NCBI GenBank assembly: GCA_026414565.1
Contig: JAOAIT010000048.1
Span: forward strand, 1-64,000
DNA from: Verrucomicrobiia bacterium
GTDB taxonomy: Bacteria > Verrucomicrobiota > Verrucomicrobiia > Limisphaerales > Fontisphaeraceae
Direction: 5' to 3'
Length of the DNA stretch: 64,000 bases
Positions 1 to 10,000 of the stretch are shown piece by piece (position 1 is the first letter of the stretch; the number at the start of each line of letters is the position of its first letter). A model generated the notes under the pieces. It had not been told where the DNA came from and did not search any database. It saw nothing but the letters and a program-made list of their open reading frames with translations. The translations under genes were made by a program, and so were the position numbers.

Positions 1-19
1 AGATGTGTATAAGAGACAG
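1..19. other. Nextera/Tn5 mosaic-end adaptor (artefact)
   Basis: The first 19 bases, AGATGTGTATAAGAGACAG, match the Tn5 mosaic end used in Nextera libraries base for base. They are followed directly by the coding sequence of a truncated gene. This is residual adaptor at a contig end and not genomic DNA; real sequence starts at base 20. Confidence 0.96.
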
Positions 20-3000
20 GGGGTGGGGTAGGTGAAGAAGGCCAGGGAGGCGGCGCCGTCGGGGTAGCGGCCCTGGCTGAGGTCGTTGGTTTGGGGGCCA
101 AAGGTGAGGGCGTCAATGGGGGTCAGGCCATCCGGAGCAAACAAACCGAGGGCCTCGCCGGCCTGGCGGAGGGCAAAATTCACATGCAAACCGGAGCCGG
201 CGGCGTTCTGGCCGGGTTCGTTATCGGCCCAGACGAGGAGGAAGCCGCGAGGGGGGATGGACCAGCCGTTGGGGATGCGGAATTGGCGAGGATTGGCCAG
301 GTTATCGGTGAGGTAATAACCGCCGAGAGCGACGGGGGAGTCGCCGGGGTTGTAAAGCTCAAACCAGTCTTCATAATCGCCATCGGCCGGGTCGGCGAGG
401 AAACGGGTGTTGGCCGCCATCCATTCATTGATGAAAATGACGGGCAAAGGCTCGCGGCCATCATTGGGCGCGGCGGGGGTGGGGTAATAGAAGTTCTGGC
501 GGAAAAAGAGCTGGCCATCGGGGAGGCTGCCGTGGGAGCGGTCTGGGGCGAGGTGGGCGTAGCGGAGTTCATCGAGCACGACGGTGACGTTGGAGGAGAC
601 GAGAGTGAGGACCACCACGCCGGAGGTGGGGGACGGGCGGAAATTGGTGTGCCATTCCGCGGGGGTGCTTTCGTTGGTTTCGCCATCGGCCCAGAGGAGG
701 CGGAATTCGCCGGGCTGCAGCACGGCGCCGGTGGGGAAGGCCCAGCGTTTGAGCTGCTCCGGGTCATCGGTGAGCCAGCACTGGGAAAGGTCCACCGGTT
801 CGGCGCCGGCGTTGTAGATTTCGAGCCAGGGTTCGCGTTCGCCGCTGCCGTCGAGCGGGCCGGAGCGGTTTTCGGGCTGCACTTCGTTGAGATAGATGGG
901 AGGGAATGGGGGCAGGACGGCGGCGACGGAGTTTGACGTGCCCGGGGTGAAGCGGGCCGTGCTCCCGGAGCCGGAGCCGAGGGGAAGAGTGACGCGGAAA
1001 CCGGAGTTGAGGTAGAGATTGAGGGTGCCGCGGCCATCGGAGCGGTACCAGAAACTCAGAGTGCAGACGGTGTTGGCGGGCAGTCCGGCGGCCACGACGT
1101 TGGTCAAGTTTTGATAGAACTGGGAGACACTGCCGGAGCCGGGGACGTTGTGGAAACGGAGGCTGGCGGCGCCGGAGCGGGCGGTGCCATTGGTGATGAA
1201 GCTGTTGGTGGCCAGGCCGGAGGGACTGATCAGCCAGGCGGGCGGGAGCGGTGATTCGAAGCCGCCGTTGGCGAGGAAGTTGGTGCCGGATTCGGGGGTA
1301 TTGCCCACCACGAGGGCGAGGTCGTCGAGGAGCACATCGCCGCCGTTATCGAAGTAGAGGGACAAGCGGCTGAAGCGGGTGACGCTGCCGACGTTGGCGG
1401 TGTAGGAGAAGAAGCGCCAGAGGGGGGTATTGTCGCTCCAGTTGCCGGGGCGGCTGTTATCCTGGGCGGCATCTATGAGCTGGAGGGCGGCCCCCTGCCC
1501 TGCTGCGCCGGAGGGCCACGGGGGCAAGGGGCTGTAGCGGACGCGGTCCACGATGAGGTCCGGCGCGGGGGGTATGCCGGGTTTGAGGAGGGTGAGGGTT
1601 TCGCCATCGCTCTGGAGGTTACCGGCGAATTGGCCGACAGCGGGGGCATTGATGCCGTAGGCGTTCCAATAGGCATGCAAATCTTTGGTGACTACCAAGT
1701 AGCTTGCTGGAGCAATCCACACGCCGGGGGGGAAGGTGTAGTCGAGGCCGTTGATGCGCCAACCGGAGAGGTCGAAGCCGGAGGTGGTGGAGGCATTGTA
1801 TAATTCCACGTATTCGGCGCCGGGCCAGGCGGGCTGGTACATCAGCTCGCTGAACATCACCTTGCCCACGGGCGATTCGGGGGGAGGCTGGTAGGTCACG
1901 GTCAAGGTGGCGGAGGCGCCGGGACGCACGGCGCCGAAACGATCCACGGCCTGCACTTGCAGGGTCTGAAGGCCCTGGGTTAGAGGCACGCGGAGGGACC
2001 AGTTGGAGAGAGTGGTCCAGGTCACCGGCCAGGGGAGGCCATTGACGAGGAAACGCTCGACTTCGATGGGGGCGGTGCCGGAGAGGGTGAGCAGATTGGT
2101 GGAGGAAAGCAAATTGGTGGGGGTGGCCAGGGAGAAGGGGCTGGTGGCTTCAGCGGCGGCCTGGGTGAGGATTTGATTGCGGCGGGTGGCGAGGTAATTT
2201 TTGATGGGCTGAGGGGAGCTGACCGGCGCGCCGTTGGTCAGGAGGGCGGCATAACGGGGGTCGAGCCAGGCGTTGGCGTTGGCGGGGAGGAAGGGGCCGT
2301 TGGCCAATTCCAACAAGGCGCGCCAGTAGGCGCGGCGGTAAGCGGGGACAGTGTACAAGCCGGCGAGGACGGGGTCGGAGGAGCGGAACAAATCGGAGGT
2401 GGGGGGGTCGCTGGGGGCGGAGCCGAGCAAGATGTCGGCATCCACCGGCATCAAGGTCCAGGGACGGCCTTGGGGGCGGGCGAGGAAGACATTTTGGCCG
2501 TTGTTGTTGCCCCAGGAATCCCAGTTGCCGATGGCGTGCTCGAAGGCGAAGAGGCGCATCCATTTATCCATGTCGGCGATGAGGTTGAGGCGGGATTCGA
2601 CGGAGGAGAGGGGGAGGTTGGCGGCATCCACCAGGGCAAACAAATTGGTGTAGGCCACGGCGGAGTCGGGGTTGCCGCGCTGGGAGAAGATCCAGCGGTA
2701 GCGGGCGAGTTTTTTGGCGCCGCCGGAGGTGGTGAAGTTTTGGAGGGTGGCCTGGGTGGTGACGTAGGTGGCGGCGTTGTCCTCGAATTCGTGCCACATG
2801 GTGACTTTGTAGAGTTCACCGTCACCGCCGGTATCGGGCCAGAAGGATTCCATGGTGTCGGGGTCTGGGGTTTGGGCGTCTTCGAGGATGGTGCCGCGGC
2901 GCTGGCCGTTGACATAGAAATGGATGAAGCGGTGGTGGTTGAAAGGCAGGCCGAGCCACTCGCAGAGCCAGAGGCCGAATTGCTCGCGGAGGGCGGTGGT

Positions 3001-6000
3001 GTCGTCGGCATCATTACCCGGGAAAAAGATGCGGAAATCGGTCATGCCCAGGAGGCGGTCATCGGAGGGCATGAAGAGGGCGTAATTGCACCAGTTGCCC
3101 AGGGGCGAATCGTAAAACTGGCTGTGCCAGGGGCTGCCGCTGAACTGGGCGCCGGCATTGTAGATGGCGCGGTAACGGCCATAGGCGAAGGTGGAATCGA
3201 GGGGGTCATTGCTCAATTTTTCACGGCGCACCCATTCCTCGAGGGTGGCGCGGGTGAACCAAAGGCGGTACACGCCCAAAGCGCCCTCCGGCTCCGGCTC
3301 GCCCCAACGGACGAGACATTCGCGAGGGGAATCTGCGGGAAAGCGGGAGGTGGCGGGAGGGGTGCCGGCATCGCCAGCGCTGATGAAGAAGGCTGATAAA
3401 GTGCCGGAGGGCTGGCCGGGGATTTGTGCGGCGAACCAGCCGGCGCCGCGATATTGCATGGGGAGGATGAGCCAGTTGGTGGAGGGGTCCACGCGATAGA
3501 GCAAGGAGACGAAGGCCAGGGGGTCGGGGTCGCTGACGCGGGCGGCGACGGTGACGGGTTCCTGGGCGGCGGGCAGGACGGGCCAATGGTTGACTTCAGT
3601 AATGGCGGGGCCGGCGTTGGGGCGGCGCTGGGAATTGGGCCTGCCGGGGGTGCCCAGGGCGGTGGTGGTGAGGGCGTTGCCGACGGCTTCCAACCAGTTG
3701 CCGCGCAAGCGGAGGAGGATTTGGGGCTCGCCGCGGAGCCATTTGACGCGGGCCCGGATGGTGGCGGTCTGGCCGGCGGTGAGGGGGGAGGTCAGGCGGG
3801 TGCGGATGCGGTTGGCGCCGGTGTCGCCGCGGTCGGTGGCCACGACGTGGAGGGAGCGGGCGCTTTGGTAACCCTGATTGGTTTCCCAGAAAGAGTACTT
3901 GAAGGCGCCCTGGGCGTACCAAGAGTCCAATCCGCCTTCAAAATCGGGGTTGCGGATCAGGTTGGCCCCGCCTTGGGGGATGACTTCGACGTTGTCCACG
4001 AGGCACTCGCCCGGGCCGAGGAGAAGGATTTGCAAGGAGTCGGCGGGGCCGTTGCCATGATCGAGAAGGCCGGTGGCTTCGATTGTGGCCCAGCCGCTGC
4101 GGGATGATTCATCGCTGTCGGCCCAGGCGGGAGCGAGGCGTTTGTCGGCGCGGGCGTCCACCAGTTCGAGGCTGCTGCCGCCGCCATCGGCCCAGCGGCC
4201 CCAGCGGCCGCCGTCGCGATAGGAGACTTCGTCCACCCCCACCATCAGCGTATTGGTGACGAGCGTGCCGGATTCCCAACTGAGCGAAGGGGAAGGCCGG
4301 GCCAACTGGAGGCGTTCGCCCTGATTGCTCAACTGGCCGCTGAAATCTCCGAGGATGGAGGAAGGGGGCAGATTGGGGTGGAGGGCACGGAGGCGGGAGG
4401 CGTTGCGGGCGATGGTCAAAAAGCCGCCGGGGGGGATGGAGGTGTTGGGGGGGAGGACGTAACTGATGCCGCCGCGCAACTGCCAGCCGCTGATGTCCAT
4501 GGGCTGGGAGGAGCGATTATGCAATTCCACAAACTCCTCCTCGTTATTGCGGCTGATGGGGTTGAACATGATTTCGTTGAGGACCACTTCGCTGATTTTG
4601 GCGGGGGCATTGGGGGCGCCGGGGGTGGGGGTATGCAGGCGGTTGAACAGGGCGGCGCCGTCGGGATGGCGTCCCCAGGTCACGCCCTGCTCCTGGGGGC
4701 CGAAGCGGACGGCCTCAAGCACGCGGGAGCCGTCAGGAGCCTTGAACCAGAGGGTGTCGCCGCCGGCTTTGAGGCCGAAGCCCAGAGCGGGCTGGTTCAC
4801 CACCAGAAAACCTTGGGGAGGAATGAGCGAGCCGGGAGGGAAGATGTATTTATTGGTTTCCGGGTTATCGGTGAGGAAGCAGCCAGCGAGGTCCACGGCC
4901 TGGGTGCCGTAGTTAAACAATTCCACAAAGTCCACTGCTCCGGTGGGGGCATTGGCGAGGATTTCATTGACGCGCACCCAAGCCAGGCCGCCGAGGGGTG
5001 GGGGGGCAGGTTCGGGGGCCCCGGGGGAGCCGCCGGGGGATTGGCTGGGGCCCCAGGCGCGGGGGTCGCTTGCGCCGTAGCTGGGGCGGCGCAAAACGAG
5101 GGAGTGGCCGCCGCCATCGGGGGCGACCGGCCAGGGGTCGCTGTCTTCATACTCGACTTCCAACAGGATGGCGCCCTGGCGGTGGTGCAGACGGAGGAGG
5201 CCGTTGTCGTTGGGGAGGCTCTGGCCCAGGCCCCAGGGGCCCAGGACGCCGGAAAGGCCATAGATGGATTGGAGATCAGCGGGAGCGGCGGCCACGACGA
5301 CAAAGCCCAAGGCGGGGACGAGGGTGTTGGAAGGGAAGGTGTAGTTGATTGCGCCGGAGAGGTAATAGCCGCTCAGGTCCTCGGGCCAGGGGTTGCTGTT
5401 AAAGATTTCGATGAACTCGGCGTTGCGGCCATCCGCGCGGGTTGGGGGGTGGTAATGGATTTCTGAGATGACCCAGGAGGTGCGGCGGCTGGCAGGCCCC
5501 AAGGGTTCATCCAGGGAAGGCCCTTCCCAAGGGATGCCGGCGCGGGCGAGGGGTTGATAGTTGCAGGTGAAGGTGGCCTGGGTGCCGGGGGGGATTGGGT
5601 TGCGGGCGGCGGAGGCATCCCGCACACCATTGACGGTGACGGTGTAGGGCTGGCCGGGGGTGAGGGGGGTGGTTTCGAGCAGCACGGTGCGGGCGTCGGC
5701 GGTCAAACGGGCGGCCAGAACGGCTGCGGCGTTGTCCAAGGAATAGTTGGCGGTGGTGGTGGCCGAGGCCGGTTCCAAGGGTTCGGAGAAGAGCAGGCTG
5801 ATTTGCTGGGGCTGGCCCAGCCATTGAGCGCGCAGCAATGCCGGGGGGGTGTTATCGGCGGCGACGGTGAGGGAGGCGACGCGACTGGTGACGGAATAAG
5901 GCTGGCCGTTGACCACGTTGGCGGCGGTCACAAAGAAGGTGGCGCCGTGGTCTTCGGGCGTCACCGGGCCGAGGGAGAGTGTAGATTGCTGGGTTCCAGC

Positions 6001-6957
6001 AAGAGGCTGGCCATTGCGGTACCATTGCAAAGAAAAGGGGGGTTGACCGCCCAGTTGGACGGCAAAGCTGGCGAAGCCGCCCTCGGGCACGGAGAGATCG
6101 GCGGGTTGGGTGAGGATGCTGACCTGGCGGGGCACGGCCCAGGACCAGAGCAGTTCGGGGATGGTGAGGGCGACATCGCTGATGCGGACCTCATCGAGGC
6201 GGCCGTTGAAGCTGTCGGTGGGGTTGCCATTGTACATGCCGCGGCCGAGGGTCCAGGAGCCGCCTTGGGAGGCCATAGGCCCCAACCAGGAGGTGGTGCC
6301 TTCGGTGACATAGGTGCCCTGGGTTTCGTCGAAACGCAGGAGCGAGAGGGTGCGATTGGTGGCGTTGGCGATGACGGCGAAATGATACCAGCGGCCCGGC
6401 TGGACGGGGGCCTGGGTGAAGACGGAGCGGAAGACGTTGCCGTTGTCCATGATTTTGCAGCCGACATGGTTTTGGCGTCCGCTGTCCTGGACCATCTGGA
6501 AATAGACGGCGGCGAGGGGGCTGAAGTTGGCATCGCGTCCGACAAAGGTCTGCCAGGTGCCCAGGCCGTCAAACATGACGCTGGCTTCGATGGTGAAACT
6601 GGAGAGGACGGCCTGATTGAGGGAGGAGGTGGTGTAGAGGTCGCGCACGGCCCCCCCCGGGCCGGTGTAGAGGCTGAAACGGTTGGGTGTGCCGGTCTGA
6701 GGGATGACGAATCCCGGGATCAGGTCGGAATAACTGGCGGAGTTTTGGAGGGAGGCGGAGAAGCCGTGGTGTCCGTTGCCGGAGGCATCGGCGGAGTAGC
6801 GGGTGGGGTTGTTAAACACCAGGGCGCCAGCCGGGCCTTCCTCGAAGCGCCAGTAGGCGAGGGTGGCCGCCGGGAGGGGCGGGTTGAGGGAGAACCAACA
6901 GCCAGCGAGGAGCAAGGCGCCCGCGCGGGCCAGCCAGCGATGCCAACCGGATTTCAT
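20..6957 (-). CDS. Giant secreted LamG / lamin-tail / CotH-like protein, 3' end missing
   Basis: One minus-strand frame stays open from ATG 6957 to the adaptor, giving about 2,310 residues with no stop, so the C-terminus is missing. A GAGG lies 6 nt before the ATG. An N-terminal signal segment of about 30 residues is followed by a LamG fold (about 33-265, with FNGRLDEVRISD near its end), an Ig-like segment, and lamin-tail-type repeats starting near residues 490, 657 and 785. A CotH-kinase-like region follows at about 1240-1510 (AIGNWDSWGNNNGQN, then MPVDADILLG). Three more lamin-tail-type repeats begin near 1700, 2020 and 2175. Such proteins are frequent in Verrucomicrobia and Planctomycetes and are presumed surface-attached or secreted; the substrate is unknown. 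The gene follows the beta-strand-repeat gene on the same strand but is separated from it by a terminator. Confidence 0.85.
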
Positions 6958-6987
6958 AGTTAACCTCATTGTAACATATTGCAGATT

Positions 6988-7019
6988 AAAAAGCCGCCGG
7001 GCATTGCGCCCGGCGGCTT
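6988..7019 (-). terminator. Rho-independent terminator of the beta-strand-repeat gene
   Basis: A perfect 12-bp stem (6991-7002 with 7008-7019) and a 5-nt loop are followed on the minus strand by a run of T (complement of 6988-6992). It lies 55 bp past the stop of the 7074-12485 gene and before the next minus-strand start. Confidence 0.85.
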
Positions 7020-7073
7020 GGACAAGGTCACCAGCTCGCTGCGGCTCAGGGGAGCCGCCCGCCCGGGACGCCC

Positions 7074-10000
7074 CTAGGGCTTCACCAAGCGGAAGTAGCG
7101 TTGCGGAAACTCCGTCAAGTTGGTGATGATGTGGAGGAAGCGGCCGGTGTCGAGGTTGGCCGTGTTGGTGCTGATGGTCTGCCAGACGGTATTGGTGGAG
7201 AGCTGCGAGGCGCTCTGGAGCCAGTAGGTCTGGCCGGCCTGGCCGGTGAACTCGAGGGTGAGGGAGTTATGGTTGCGGTCAAGGGTCCAGCCGCTGACGG
7301 CCGGGGGCACGGTGATCACGGGCACCACCTGGAGGATGCCGCTGACCTGCAAGGCTGCAACATCCCAGGCGAGGCCGGGGTCGAGGGCGGGCAGGACGAC
7401 TTCGGTGAAGGCGCCCTCGAAGGCCAGGGCGTCAAACAGCCAGAAGGAATCGCCGGCGCGGAGCGGGCCGCCGAGGTTGCGGATGACCAGGCGTCCGTTG
7501 AAGATGACGTTGGTCGGCCCGAAGATGCGGTCGCTGTCCATCTGGTCCGGATTGATGTCCAGGAAGAGCGTGCCCTGCAGGTTGAGGGTGCCGCGGATTT
7601 CGAGGTCTTCGAGGGCCGGGCCGAGGTCGAGGGCGCCGGCGGCCTCGACGGTGACGTTGCCGGCAAACCGTCCGTCGTGGACGAGGGTACCGCCGGAGAC
7701 GCGCACGGGGCCGGTGAAGGTGTTGGCGCCGGTGAGGGCGAGGCGTCCGCCGCCGAGCTTGGTGAGGCCGCCGGAGACGTTGTCGCCGAGGACGGCGGTG
7801 GCGGTGGCGCCGGAGCCGCCGCCGCCCGAGAGGGTGACGGTGGCGACGGTGTAACCGCGGCCCGGGGAGGTCACGATGATGTTGGTGACGGTGCCGGCGG
7901 CGACGTCAATTTCGGCCACGGCGGTGGCGCCGGTGCCGTCGCCGACGATTTGGACGATGGGCGGGCCGAGGTAGGCGCTGCCGGGGTTGTCGAGGGTGAT
8001 GCTGACAACGCCCTGGCCATCGGGGGCGAGCAGCGGTTGCGGGATGGCGACGTCGTACCCGGCGGTATCAATCACCGCGCCGCCGGCATAGACATAGGCG
8101 CCGGAGAGGTTGGCGATGAAGTTAGGCTCATTGGCCTTGGCCTTGAGGGTGCCGCCGTTGAGGTTGAGGTAGGAGGTGGCGCCGACGTCGCGCATGGTGA
8201 CGCTGGGGGTGGAGAGGACGCCGCCGTTGAGGTTGAGGATGCCGTAGCCGGCGAAGCCGCCGTAGTTGAGGCCGATCCAGATGCCGGCGGCGGTATCCAT
8301 TTCCGCCGAGCGGGCGAGGGTCAGTTCACCGCGGCCCTGCTCGGCGACGATGACGCGCTGACCGGGGAGCACGTGGAAGAACTTGCCGCCGGTGAGGTAG
8401 CCCACGCCGTAGCCGTAGCTGGGGCTGCCGCCGAAGCGGCCGAAGGCGGTCCAGCCGCCCTGGTAGTTGGTGCCGCCGGACTGGTAATAGACGCCCTGGG
8501 CGTAAGCGCCGACCTGCCAGTTGTTGACGACGTTGGAGAAGACGCCGCCGGCGAGCTGGTAGAAGCCATAGGCGCCGACATCGCCGGTGCCCCACTGGCC
8601 GCCGATGCGCCAGTCGCCGAACCAGTTGGCGCCGTTACGGATGACGCCGGCCGTCTGGTAGGCGACGCCGACGCAGTTGGCGGGTTTGCCGATGTCGAAG
8701 GCGTTGCAGACGACTTCGGCGTCCTGGCCCATCATGACGAAGCGGGCGCGGGAGGGGGTGACGTCGCCGATGTTGAAGTCATGGGCGACGGTGAGGCGGG
8801 TGTTGCCCATGATGGCCAGGCCGGCGTCGGCATTGGCGGCGCTGGCGACGCCGCTCCAGCGGTTGACGGACATGGTGGCGTTGCTAAGGACGAGCCAGCC
8901 TTCGTTGACAAAGAAGTGGGTGGCGTCGGCGAAGGCGGTATTGCCGGCGTAATACATGACGCCGGGGCCGGTTTTGAAGAAGTAGGTGTCACTGCCGGCG
9001 CCGGTCATGGCGCCGGTGAAGAGGGCGAACTGGCCTGCATCCACGGCGACGGTGCCGCCATTCCAGGCGGCCACGCCGAAGTTAATGTTGCGGCTGGAGA
9101 CAAAGCCGTTGGTGCCGGTGACGCGCAAGGTGCCGCCGGGGTTGAGTTCGAGCCGGCCGGAGCCGAGGCTGGCATCGGAGTTCACCACCACCACGCCGCC
9201 GTTGGCGACGATGGTGTTGCCGCCGTAGCTGTTGGGGGCGGTGAGGACGAGGGTGCCGCCGTTGACGATGGTGGAGCCGGCGTGGGTGAGTGCGCCGTTG
9301 GCGGTGACGGAGCCGCCGCCGGACTTGGTGACGTTGCCGGGGCCGGCGAGGCTGGCGTTGATGGTGCCGCTGACGAGGCTGAAGGAGGGGGCGGTCAACA
9401 TGCCGCTGCCGTCAATGGTGCCGGAGGTGAGGGTCACGGCGCCGGCGGTCTGGTGGTTGGTGAGGAGGTTCAGGGTGCCACCGGACAACTGGAGGGGGCT
9501 GTTGGGGGAGAGGGTGTTGGGGACGGCGGCGACGAGGGCGCCCTCGGTGAGGAGGGTGGCGCCGGCATAGGTGTTGTTGCCGCTGAGGGTCAACTGGCCG
9601 GGGCTGGTTTTGGTGAGGCCGCCCGGGCCGGCGAGGTTGGCGCTGATGAGGCCGCTCTGGGCCTGATAACTGCCCGCCAGCAAGGTGCCGCCGGAGCCGG
9701 CGATGACGCCGGAGGCCAGGGTTACCTGCGGCACGGTCTGGTTGAAATTCTGGATGTCGAGGGTGCCGCCGGCGACCTGCACGGGGCTGTTGGAGGAGAG
9801 CACGTTGGCCGCGCCGGCACGCAAGAGGCCGTCATTGACGACGGTGGGGCCGGCGTAATCGTTGCCGCCGGTGTTGGCCAGGGTCACGGCGCCGGCGTTG
9901 TTCTTGGTCAGGCCGGCGGGGCCGGTGATTTTGCCGGAGCCGGTGAGGGTGTAGGTGAGGTTGCTGTTGTTGAGGATGACGGAGGCGGGCTGGACGTTGG

